Positions 1 through 6,050 are shown, counted from the first letter of the stretch. The stretch: DNA of 6,851 nt from an uncultured Rhodobacter sp. (GCA_937901435.1 CALGTJ010000243.1:1-6851); one strand, 5' to 3'. A program made the numbers and translations. Notes: generated by a model not told the origin, from the letters alone.

Positions 1-819
1 GCCCGTCATCGACCCAAGACGGCCAAAACCGGTGACAACCTCATCCACGATCAGCAGGATATCGTATTTGGTCAAAACCTCTTGGATCGCGGCCCAATAG
101 CCTGCGGGCGGAGGCACCAGCCCCCCGGTGCCCAGCACAGGCTCGCCAATAAACGCCGCAATCGTGTCGGGGCCTTCGCGCAGGATCATCGCCTCCAGCT
201 CGGTCGCGCAATGAGCGGTGAACTGCGCTTCGCTTTGATCAAGGTTGTCGCGGCGATAGTAATAAGGCGCTTCGGTGTGCAGGATCCGGTCAAACGGCAG
301 ATCGAACTTGTCGTGAAACACCTTCAGCCCGGTCAGCGAGCCGCTGGCCAGACCAGAGCCGTGATAACCCCGCCAGCGCGAGATGATCTTTTTCTTTTCC
401 GGGCGACCCAGGATGTTGTTGTAATACCAGACCAATTTGATGTTGGTCGTATTGGCATCCGACCCGCCAGAGCCGAAATAGACCTTGGACATGCCCTCTG
501 GCATCCGGTCCAGCACCATCTTGGCCAATGTGATAGAGGCCTCGGTGCCATGCCCGACGTAGGAATGGTAATAGGCCAGCTCGCGCGCCTGTTCGGCAAT
601 CGCCTCTGCAATCTCCTGGCGGCCATAGCCGATGTTCACACAGTAGAGCCCGGCAAATGCGTCCAGCAGGGCGTTGCCGTCCCGGTCAATGATGTGACAG
701 CCCTTGGCGGTGCGGATCACGGTCTGAGGCAGATCCCCGCGCGCGAAATCCCCCAGAGCGGTCGAGGGATGAAAGAAATTGTCGCGGTCCCATTGTTCCA
801 ACTCGTCGTTTCTCAGCAT
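1..819 (-). CDS. Class III (omega-type) PLP aminotransferase, 5' part, cut by left window edge
   Basis: A pyridoxal-phosphate enzyme of the class III aminotransferase fold, expected to move an amino group between an omega-amino compound (or amino acid) and a keto acid such as pyruvate. The exact substrate cannot be read from the sequence. The visible 273 residues start at an ATG preceded by AAGGA (828-832) with an 8-nt spacing. Family marks in order: an N-terminal GLYCVNIGYG segment (residues 57-66), the phosphate-binding GSGGSDAN (116-123), the aromatic/His pair YHG (152-154), EPVLGTGG (226-233), and the PLP-nitrogen-binding Asp259 in VDEVVTGFGR. The catalytic Lys and the C-terminal domain lie beyond the window, since the family is usually about 430-460 residues. 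The gene starts 55 bp after the dioxygenase stop, so it is probably the last visible gene of the same transcript. It is a clear paralogue of the aminotransferase at the right edge. No frameshift is seen. Confidence 0.9.
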   Translation of the reverse strand, partial: MLRNDELEQWDRDNFFHPSTALGDFARGDLPQTVIRTAKGCHIIDRDGNALLDAFAGLYCVNIGYGRQEIAEAIAEQARELAYYHSYVGHGTEASITLAKMVLDRMPEGMSKVYFGSGGSDANTTNIKLVWYYNNILGRPEKKKIISRWRGYHGSGLASGSLTGLKVFHDKFDLPFDRILHTEAPYYYRRDNLDQSEAQFTAHCATELEAMILREGPDTIAAFIGEPVLGTGGLVPPPAGYWAAIQEVLTKYDILLIVDEVVTGFGRLGSMTG

Positions 820-874
820 CGATCTTGTCCTTTTATCTGCGGTGAGGCCCGTTTCTGCGGTGGCGTCGACGGTC

Positions 875-1837
875 TCAGCGTGATTGGCCCCCGTCCGGCG
901 AGACCGGAGGCGTGCCGTGGGTATGGAACGTCTCTATTGTCTTCAGCCCCCAGGCCTGACCCTTTTTGCGCTCGGCCTCTGTCCAGACCACTGGCTCCCA
1001 GTCGGGGGCAAGGATCAGGCGCGCGCCGGCATTGGCAAGCTCGACACGGTTTCCCGCGGGCTCCCAGACATAGAGGAAAAACGTACCCTGAATGGCGTGT
1101 TTATGCGGTCCGGTCTCGATATGCACCCCGTTTTCCAGAAAAATATCCGCCGCGCGCAGGATATCCTCGCGCTGATCCGTGGCGTAGGTGATGTGGTGGA
1201 ACCGGCCCTGCCCTTTTCCATGTTCTTCGGTACAGGCCAGATCATAGGTCTTGTTGTTGACCGTGAACCAGCACCCGCCGATGCGCCCGTTATCCAACTG
1301 GATCATCTCGGTGACGCGACTGCCGAGGCATGTCTCCATAAAGGTGCGGAACTCGGCCACATCACCGCTGAGCAGGTTGAGGTGGTCCAGACGGCGCGGG
1401 CAGGCCCCCTGCGCGTGAAAGCGGCTGGCCATGTTTTTTAGCGCGGGCTTGTCCTGCGCATCCGGCTGATAGCGGTTGGTGTCGTAGTAGATCTCGAACA
1501 GATGACCAAACGGGTCCTCGAAGCGAAACGCACGGCCATGGCCCAGATCGCCCCCGACCCAGCCATGCGCGCTAAACCGGCTGGCCTCGATCAAGGCCAC
1601 ACGCCGCTCCAGCGCCTCTTGCGACGCGGCGCGATAGGCGATGTGCCCGACCCCGGTCGTGTGATGCCGGGTGAGTTTGAGCGAGTGAAATTCATAGTCA
1701 TCCCAAGCCCGCAAATAGGCGCTATCCCCATCCAGAGCCGAAAGTTTCAGCCCATAGACACGGGTAAAGAAATCAAGGCTGTCCTCGAATTTATCCGTGT
1801 AAACTTCGACATGGCCCAAATGCGCGATATCGCCCAT
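875..1837 (-). CDS. Type I extradiol dioxygenase of the VOC superfamily (catechol 2,3-dioxygenase-like)
   Basis: A 320-residue two-module vicinal-oxygen-chelate protein, the length typical of catechol 2,3-dioxygenases, which open catechols next to the two hydroxyls using Fe(II). Module 1 is about residues 5-120 (ends DPFGHLFEIYYD). Module 2 is about 148-270 and carries the metal site: His152 in LDHLNL, the second His (215) of RFHHITYA, and Glu266 in GNRVELAN. His247 and Tyr256 precede Glu266 by 19 and 10 residues, the same spacing as I recall for the catalytic His246 and Tyr255 before Glu265 in XylE, so the site looks intact. His206 may be a further pocket residue. The start ATG at 1837 follows AGAGG (1846-1850) with an 8-nt spacing. 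An ATG at 1867 would add ten residues but has no such site. It lies 97 bp after uxuB and 55 bp before an aminotransferase. The true substrate is unknown; a non-catechol VOC substrate is possible. Confidence 0.85.
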   Translation of the reverse strand: MGDIAHLGHVEVYTDKFEDSLDFFTRVYGLKLSALDGDSAYLRAWDDYEFHSLKLTRHHTTGVGHIAYRAASQEALERRVALIEASRFSAHGWVGGDLGHGRAFRFEDPFGHLFEIYYDTNRYQPDAQDKPALKNMASRFHAQGACPRRLDHLNLLSGDVAEFRTFMETCLGSRVTEMIQLDNGRIGGCWFTVNNKTYDLACTEEHGKGQGRFHHITYATDQREDILRAADIFLENGVHIETGPHKHAIQGTFFLYVWEPAGNRVELANAGARLILAPDWEPVVWTEAERKKGQAWGLKTIETFHTHGTPPVSPDGGQSR

Positions 1838-1903
1838 GATTTTGCCTCTCTGCTTGACGTCCTGCATCTTGCCCTGCGCCAGCGGGGATTGGCAATGGAA
1901 TTG

Positions 1904-1934
1904 GGCCTCTGGCAGGGCATCCCTGCCAAAGGCC
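1904..1934 (-). other. Strong intergenic hairpin at the uxuB stop codon (no U-tract)
   Basis: An almost perfect inverted repeat. The inner arms GGCAGGG (1911-1917) and CCCTGCC (1921-1927) surround a 3-nt loop. The stem continues outward through TCT (1908-1910) opposite AAA (1928-1930), with one C/A mismatch, to GGCC (1904-1907) pairing with GGCC (1931-1934). That gives 13 pairs of 14 around a triloop. The right arm includes the last base of the uxuB TAG stop (1934-1936). Neither strand has a run of T after it, so it is not a classical intrinsic terminator. In an operon transcript it could protect the 3' end of kduI-kduD-uxuB mRNA or lower expression of the next genes. The repeat is seen; the role is inferred. 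Confidence 0.75.
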
Positions 1935-3388
1935 TAGAGCGTCAGATCATGCACCGCTTGCAACGCGCCTTTGTCGATCAGCGCCTTGAAACTGCTCGTC
2001 ACGGCGGTGCGGAATTCTGGGTTTTCCGCAAGCTTTTCATCGAAAATATCGCGGATCGCCAAAAGGTTCGCCACCTTGTCCACCGGGGTCTTCCCGGCAT
2101 CAAAAGCCGCGCGCAACATGGCTGCCAAAGGGTCTTTGACGTCTATCGCGGCCCCCGTTTCATCCACGCCGCCCACATAGCGCATCCACCCGGCCACCGC
2201 CAAAGCCAGCCTGGACACGGCCCGCCCCGCCGCCAGATTGTCACGTATCGTACCCAGCAGGCGCTGGGGCAGCTTTTGCGAGCCGTCCATGGCGATCTGC
2301 CACGTACGATGGCGAATGGCCGGGTTCAGATAGCGGGTCTTGAGACTGGCGCAATAGGCCAGCAGGTCTTCGCCCTCGGGCTGGGGCACTGTCGGGATGA
2401 TCTCGAACCGCCAGAGGTCGTCAATCAGTCCCGCAAAACCGGGATCGGCCACGGTCTGCGCGATGGTTTCATAGCCCGCAAGATAGCCCAGATAGGCCAG
2501 CGTCGAATGGGTGCCGTTCAGACAGCGCAGTTTCATCGTCTCAAAGGCCGCCACATCGCGCACGAATTGCGCACCCCCGGCGTCCCATGCGGGGCGTAGA
2601 CCACCCACAAAATCATCCTCGATGACCCATTGACGGAAGGGTTCATGCATCACGCAGGCCAGATCTTCGCGCCCGGTGGCCTGTGCCACACTGGCGATAT
2701 CGTCTGCGGTCGTCGCCGGGGTGATCCGGTCCACCATCGTGGCCGGAAAGCGTCCCTTTGCCTCGATCCAATCGGCCAGATCCGCGTCCAGAGCGCGCGC
2801 AAATTCCAGCACCACATTGCGGATCAGCGCGCCGTTATGGGGAAGATTGTCACAGGACAGAACCGTAAACGGCGCAAGCCCCGCCGCACGCCGCCTTGCA
2901 AGAGCATGGACCAGAAAGCCGGGCGCAGACCGGGGCGCATCGGGATGGGCGAGATCATGGACAATGTCAGGGTCATCCAGCCGCAAATGGCCCGTCGCCG
3001 GGTTGTGGCAATAGCCCTTTTCAGTGACCGTCAGCGAGACGATCCTGACGCCGGGATCGGCCATCGCCGCAAGAACCGCGCCCGGATCTTCGGGGGCGAC
3101 CAGCACGGTGTTGATCGCCTCGATCTGCTGATACTTGTGCCCCTCGGGCGCCAGCGTGACAGAGAGATAGGCGCAGCCCTGCGGCCCCAGCCGGTCGCGG
3201 ATATCGGGGCTGCGCAGACTGACAGCCGTGATCCCCCAATCGCCCGCCTGCGCGGCCATCGCCTCTGACGTATAGACCGCGTTGAACGCGCGAAAGAACG
3301 CGCCGGGGCCGAGGTGGACGATGCCGGTCTTGGGTCGTTCTGTGGTACTGCGGATCAGACGCGGGATGGCACTGGGACTATCGGGCAA
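1934..3388 (-). CDS. uxuB: Fructuronate reductase / mannitol dehydrogenase family oxidoreductase (UxuB-type)
   Basis: A 484-residue, cytosolic, NAD(H)-dependent long-chain polyol dehydrogenase family enzyme, normal length. Best reading: D-fructuronate to D-mannonate, the glucuronate branch of hexuronate catabolism. N-terminal Rossmann segment: IVHLGPGAFFRAFNA (residues 23-37). Family motifs: TEKGYCHN (122-129), LSCDNLPHNG (177-186) and FPATMVDRITPATT (214-227). The catalytic trio Lys286, Asn291 and His294 in MKLRCLNGTHS has the spacing of Lys295/Asn300/His303 in Pseudomonas mannitol 2-dehydrogenase. The start is a TTG at 3388, eleven bases before the end of kduD, supported by GGAGG (3394-3398) 5 nt upstream; no ATG fits. 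Context with kduI and kduD favours fructuronate over mannitol or arabinitol as substrate. Neither UxuC nor UxuA is here; E. coli KduI has been reported to help isomerise plain hexuronates, which could supply fructuronate. Confidence 0.87.
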   Translation of the reverse strand: MPDSPSAIPRLIRSTTERPKTGIVHLGPGAFFRAFNAVYTSEAMAAQAGDWGITAVSLRSPDIRDRLGPQGCAYLSVTLAPEGHKYQQIEAINTVLVAPEDPGAVLAAMADPGVRIVSLTVTEKGYCHNPATGHLRLDDPDIVHDLAHPDAPRSAPGFLVHALARRRAAGLAPFTVLSCDNLPHNGALIRNVVLEFARALDADLADWIEAKGRFPATMVDRITPATTADDIASVAQATGREDLACVMHEPFRQWVIEDDFVGGLRPAWDAGGAQFVRDVAAFETMKLRCLNGTHSTLAYLGYLAGYETIAQTVADPGFAGLIDDLWRFEIIPTVPQPEGEDLLAYCASLKTRYLNPAIRHRTWQIAMDGSQKLPQRLLGTIRDNLAAGRAVSRLALAVAGWMRYVGGVDETGAAIDVKDPLAAMLRAAFDAGKTPVDKVANLLAIRDIFDEKLAENPEFRTAVTSSFKALIDKGALQAVHDLTL

Positions 3389-4109
3389 GCCAGCCTCCGT
3401 CCACGCTCAGCACCGTGCCGTGGATGTAATTTGCGGCAGGAGAGGCCAGAAAAACAGCCGCCCCCGCGATGTCAGAGGCCTCGCCCCAATGGCCCGCCAG
3501 GATGCGGTCAAGGATCGCCTGACTGCGCTCTGGATCGGCGCGCAGGGCCTCTGTGTTGTTTGTCACGATATAGCCAGGCGCGATGGCATTGACGTTGATG
3601 CCCTTGGCGGCCCATTCATTGGCCAGCAGCTTGGTCAGCCCGGCAACGGCGTGTTTCGAGGCCGTATAGGCAGGTACGCGAATGCCCCCCTGAAACGACA
3701 AGAGTGAGGCCACATTGACAATCCGCCCATGCCCTTGCCGCGCGAAAACGGCGCGCGCAAAGGCCTGACAGGTGAAAAACAGCGCCTTTTGGTTGACGTC
3801 GATGACCGCGTCCCAGTCTTCTTCGCTGTAATCCACACTATCGGCACGGCGGATGATCCCGGCGTTATTGACAAGGATATCAACGGGATGCTCTTTGAAC
3901 GTCTCTTTCGCCGCCATCGGGTCGGCGAAATCCAGCGTCAAGGCAGTCGCTCCGGGGATCATCGCCAAAGTCTCGTCCATCGACGAGCGCCCGGCGCAGA
4001 TCACCTCTGCCCCCGCTTGCCCCAGAGCCACGGCAATCGCCTGCCCGATGCCCGTATTGGCCCCCGTCACCAGCGCGCGTTGGCCATCCAGCCGAAACGG
4101 ATCTTTCAT
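3378..4109 (-). CDS. kduD: 2-dehydro-3-deoxy-D-gluconate 5-dehydrogenase (short-chain dehydrogenase)
   Basis: A classical cytosolic short-chain dehydrogenase of 243 residues (E. coli KduD is about 253). It reduces 3-deoxy-D-glycero-2,5-hexodiulosonate, the KduI product, to 2-keto-3-deoxygluconate with NAD(P)H. Visible motifs: cofactor-binding TGANTGIG (residues 15-22), NNAG (81-84), catalytic Ser135 in NVASLLSFQGGIRVP, and Tyr148 with Lys152 in YTASK. After these comes INVNAIAPGY (171-180), and the protein ends VDGGWLAR. The Ser-to-Tyr stretch, the TNNTEALRAD segment and the C-terminus agree with remembered E. coli KduD, making it more specific than a generic SDR call. The ATG overlaps the kduI stop as ATGA, and a G-rich Shine-Dalgarno lies about 6-7 nt upstream. 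Its own 3' end holds the uxuB ribosome binding site. The gene is intact. Confidence 0.92.
   Translation of the reverse strand: MKDPFRLDGQRALVTGANTGIGQAIAVALGQAGAEVICAGRSSMDETLAMIPGATALTLDFADPMAAKETFKEHPVDILVNNAGIIRRADSVDYSEEDWDAVIDVNQKALFFTCQAFARAVFARQGHGRIVNVASLLSFQGGIRVPAYTASKHAVAGLTKLLANEWAAKGINVNAIAPGYIVTNNTEALRADPERSQAILDRILAGHWGEASDIAGAAVFLASPAANYIHGTVLSVDGGWLAR
3388..3398 (-). promoter_or_regulatory. Ribosome binding site and TTG start of uxuB inside kduD
   Basis: On the minus strand GGAGG (3394-3398) stands 5 nt before TTG (3386-3388). Both lie within the last codons of kduD, whose TAG stop is at 3378-3380. The stop and start are 11 bp overlapped in different frames, so ribosomes finishing kduD can restart on uxuB. 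The strong Shine-Dalgarno decides the unusual TTG start, since no in-frame ATG is available near the conserved N-terminus. Confidence 0.8.
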
Positions 4110-4930
4110 CGCAAATCCCCCATGTCGATCATGTCCATATCCGTGAAGTCGACGTTATCACCGGCCATGGCCCAACAAAAGGAATAAGCCCCGGCGCCCG
4201 CGCCCGCATGGATCGACCATGGCGGAGAGATCACCGCCTCTTCATTGGCCATCACCAGATGACGGGTCTCTGCCGCCTCGCCCATCAGGTGAAACACGCG
4301 CTGATCGGGCGCCAGGTCGAAATAGAGATAGGCCTCCATCCGGCGATCATGGGTATGGGCGGGCATCGTGTTCCAGACCGATCCGGCCTCCAACTGTGTA
4401 TAGCCCATCACCAATTGGCAGCTTTTGCACACATCCGGATGTAGCAGTTGCACGATCACCCGCTTGTTCGCGGTCTCCCTTGCGCCCAATTCAATCCGGT
4501 TGGCATCAGCAGCACGGATCAGGGTTGTGGGATAGCTGTGATGGGCCGGGGCCGACAGGATATAGAAACGCCCTGCCCCGGAAAATTCCACAGCAACTGC
4601 CCCCATCCCCACATAGAGGACTTCTCCCCCGGCAATCTCATAGGTCGCACCGTCCACCGTGACGGCACCCGTCTCGCCAAGGTTCAGAACACCTAGTTCG
4701 CGCCGGTCCAGAATGCTCTTGGTGCCGGTTTCCACCACGTGATCCAGCGTCAGCACGCCATTGCCCGGCACGGCAGAGCCAAGGATCAGGCGGTCATAGT
4801 GGCTATAGACCAGCGTGATTTCACCGGTCGCAAACAGCCCGCCCACCTGAAAATGATCGCGCAGGCCCTGCGTGTCCAGCGTTCTGGCGCTGGCCGGGTC
4901 AATGGCGTATCGGGTTTCAACGGTAACCAT
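4106..4930 (-). CDS. kduI: 5-dehydro-4-deoxy-D-glucuronate isomerase
   Basis: A cytosolic cupin-fold zinc isomerase of 274 residues (E. coli KduI is 278). It converts 4-deoxy-5-keto-uronate, formed spontaneously from unsaturated uronates released by polysaccharide lyases, to 3-deoxy-2,5-hexodiulosonate. Zinc ligands are visible as His192, His194 and Glu199 in AHTHDRRME, and His241 in PPWSIHAG. Their spacing equals the E. coli ligands His196, His198, Glu203 and His245. Other family blocks are LDTQGLRDHF (18-27), DRRELGVLNLG (75-85), SAPAHHSYPT (126-135) and the C-terminal DMGDLR. The start ATG follows AAGGA (4939-4943) by 8 nt. It is the first gene of the minus-strand operon, divergent from the GntR-type regulator, so the 254-bp gap upstream should hold its promoter and operators. 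Intact, ordinary length. Confidence 0.95.
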   Translation of the reverse strand: MVTVETRYAIDPASARTLDTQGLRDHFQVGGLFATGEITLVYSHYDRLILGSAVPGNGVLTLDHVVETGTKSILDRRELGVLNLGETGAVTVDGATYEIAGGEVLYVGMGAVAVEFSGAGRFYILSAPAHHSYPTTLIRAADANRIELGARETANKRVIVQLLHPDVCKSCQLVMGYTQLEAGSVWNTMPAHTHDRRMEAYLYFDLAPDQRVFHLMGEAAETRHLVMANEEAVISPPWSIHAGAGAGAYSFCWAMAGDNVDFTDMDMIDMGDLR

Positions 4931-5007
4931 GGCAAGGGTCCTTTCAGGAACATTCGGGCAGATGGGGATAGGGTCTGAAGTCGCGCGTCACTTCCGATTG
5001 CATGAAA

Positions 5008-5025
5008 CGGGTCTTGCGAGACCCG
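5008..5025. repeat. Hairpin in the kduI leader region
   Basis: CGGGTCT (5008-5014) and AGACCCG (5019-5025) pair perfectly across a 4-nt loop. It sits 78 bp upstream of the kduI ATG, so if the promoter lies further upstream it would be in the operon's 5' leader. On the minus strand it is followed only by GTTTC, not a real T-run, so terminator function is weakly supported. It could be an operator or a leader structure. Confidence 0.5.
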
Positions 5026-5135
5026 GCCCCGGACCACATAATCGGGCTATGGGACATAAAGGCGGGCGACGTCGCCGGGTAGAGCGGATCCGGGTCGATC
5101 AAAGTCATTGTGCCTTCCAAGCCGCTTGCGGGTAG

Positions 5136-5157
5136 ACTAGTACGCTAATATGCTAGT
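5136..5157. promoter_or_regulatory. Candidate operator: imperfect 22-bp dyad upstream of gntR
   Basis: The arms ACTAG (5136-5140) and CTAGT (5153-5157) bracket a partly symmetric core; 14 of 22 positions are symmetric. The dyad ends 27 bp before the regulator's start codon and contains TAATAT, a possible -10 element. Binding here would fit autoregulation and control of the divergent kduI operon, as is common for GntR/FCD proteins. Its right half carries the 15-bp motif that recurs inverted at 6036-6050. The dyad is directly visible; its binding protein is inferred. Confidence 0.5.
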
Positions 5158-5184
5158 TCCAATTCCCCGTCAAACAGGAATGAG

Positions 5185-5886
5185 ATGCCGATGTCAGACA
5201 TAGACCTTTCTCTGGTGCGCCCGCAAAGAGCCCAAAGCGCGACGGATCAGGTTTTCGAGGCGCTGTATTCCGCGATCCTGTCGATGGATCTGGCGCCCGG
5301 TGCGAAAGTGTCAGAGGTCGAAATCGCCAAAAGCCTTGGGGTGTCGCGTCAACCTGTCAGGGACGCCTTCTATCGGCTGTCCGAACTGGGCCTTCTGAAC
5401 ATCCGCCCGCAACGGGCCACGACCATCTGCCATATCTCGCCTCAGGCCGTCCACAGTGCGCAATTCATCCGCTCTGCTCTGGAAATCGAGTGCCTGCGCG
5501 CCGCAATGGACCTGATTGAACCGGGCGAATTGACAGAGCTGGAGGAAAACCTGATCCAGCAGGCCGAAGCGAGTGCAGCACAAGACCGGATGGGATTTCA
5601 TAATCTGGACGAAAGCTTTCACCAAAGGATCTGCGAGATTGCCGGGCATGGCAAAGTCTGGGACCTGATCCGCGATCAAAAGGTGCATATGGACCGGGTG
5701 CGCGTGCTGGCCCTGTCCACCGATGCGCAAAAGAAGGCCCTGAAAGAGCACAAGGACATCCTGCGCAGTGTGCGAGACCGCCAGCTACAGACCGCACAAG
5801 CCCATCTCAAACGGCATCTGGCGCGGGTTTTGCGCACCTTGGGGCAGGTTCAGGATCTGCATCCTGACCATTTTGAAGGGCCTTAG
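5185..5886 (+). CDS. GntR-family transcriptional regulator, FCD (FadR) subfamily
   Basis: A 233-residue DNA-binding regulator, typical length for the subfamily. The N-terminal winged helix-turn-helix spans about residues 17-80 and includes LGVSRQPVRDAFYRLSELGL (51-70), the GntR recognition-helix signature. The C-terminal all-helical FCD domain is about 88-215, with likely metal and effector ligands Asp142, His146, His189 (KEHKDIL) and His211 (HLKRHL). Start at 5185 is chosen for AGGA 5 nt upstream; a second ATG at 5191 is in frame but worse spaced. It is divergent from kduI, which suggests control of the uronate operon, with a uronate or keto-deoxy sugar acid as effector. E. coli UxuR and ExuR are FCD proteins of comparable role, but orthology is not claimed. 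It converges on the right-edge aminotransferase. Confidence 0.9.
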   Translation: MPMSDIDLSLVRPQRAQSATDQVFEALYSAILSMDLAPGAKVSEVEIAKSLGVSRQPVRDAFYRLSELGLLNIRPQRATTICHISPQAVHSAQFIRSALEIECLRAAMDLIEPGELTELEENLIQQAEASAAQDRMGFHNLDESFHQRICEIAGHGKVWDLIRDQKVHMDRVRVLALSTDAQKKALKEHKDILRSVRDRQLQTAQAHLKRHLARVLRTLGQVQDLHPDHFEGP

Positions 5887-6045
5887 CCTTATATCGTGTC
5901 TCGCAATTCCTGAAACATCATGTGACACCTAACGCGTTGGAATCTTTAATTTCAGACAGCGGTATGTGGTTCAGTTTTGCCGAAATCGCGTCAGACAAAG
6001 GAAGCGCACCGTAGCGCACCTCCTCGTTAAATCTTAACTGGCATA
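5887..6045. other. Convergent intergenic gap, no clear terminator
   Basis: This 159-bp gap lies between two genes reading toward each other and is visibly more AT-rich than its surroundings. A stem-loop with a T-run is expected here for at least one gene, but I find none. What is visible: ACAT-C-ATGT (5915-5923), widely spaced arms GTGTC/GACAC (5896-5900 and 5924-5928), a tandem AGCGCACC (6003-6010 and 6013-6020, period 10 bp), and the motif at 6036-6050. GGC-ATATTA-GCC (6040-6051) followed by TTTT is too short a stem to call a terminator. Confidence 0.6.
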
Positions 6046-6050
6046 TTAGC
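6036..6050 (+). repeat. Second, inverted copy of the 15-bp motif from the gntR upstream region
   Basis: AACTGGCATATTAGC here matches the reverse complement of 5144-5158 (AACTAGCATATTAGC) at 14 of 15 positions, including ten consecutive identical bases. The two copies bracket the gntR-type gene as an inverted pair about 0.9 kb apart. This copy overlaps the TAA stop (6046-6048) of the convergent aminotransferase. It may be a second binding site of the regulator or a chance match; only the match itself is seen. Confidence 0.5.

Larger units (their letters stand above)
4931..5184. promoter_or_regulatory. Divergent control region between kduI and the gntR-type gene
   Basis: This 254-bp noncoding gap must hold promoters firing in both directions. 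It contains several dyads: a 7-bp stem with a 4-nt loop at 5008-5025, a perfect 12-bp palindrome GGCGACGTCGCC at 5065-5076, CAAGC-C-GCTTG at 5118-5128, and the larger ACTAG/CTAGT dyad at 5136-5157. The gntR-type gene has AGGA at 5176-5179, 5 nt before its ATG. TAATAT (5146-5151) could be a -10 element for the regulator gene, but no well-spaced -35 is evident and I could not place the kduI promoter. Short frames crossing this gap lack ribosome binding sites and look like shadows. Confidence 0.65.

Noticed and set aside
82..1191. A long open frame of 369 codons on the plus strand opposite the aminotransferase and dioxygenase genes.
   Set aside because: It spans two well-supported minus-strand genes, has no recognisable domain, and its composition (rich in R, G, A, P, Q, H) is typical of a shadow frame in GC-rich DNA.
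1838..1867. An upstream ATG (1867) as the dioxygenase start.
   Set aside because: The ATG at 1837 has an AGAGG site at good spacing and begins right before the conserved VOC strand; the extension MQDVKQRGKI looks like leader sequence containing the ribosome binding site.
1502..2599. A 365-codon plus-strand frame opposite the dioxygenase and uxuB.
   Set aside because: It lies antisense across two conserved genes and the intergenic hairpin, with no family motif; a shadow frame.
5085..5092. CGGATCCG palindrome in the control region.
   Set aside because: An 8-bp palindrome is common by chance in such DNA and nothing links it to the other dyads.
4872..5135. Small plus-strand frame (87 codons) running from kduI antisense into the divergent promoter region.
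   Set aside because: It has no convincing ribosome binding site and overlaps the conserved kduI N-terminus and the control region; no homology is recognisable.
5144..6050. Invertible DNA element or transposon ends around gntR.
   Set aside because: No recombinase or transposase is present between or next to the inverted motifs, and no target-site duplication is seen; a binding-site pair is a simpler reading.
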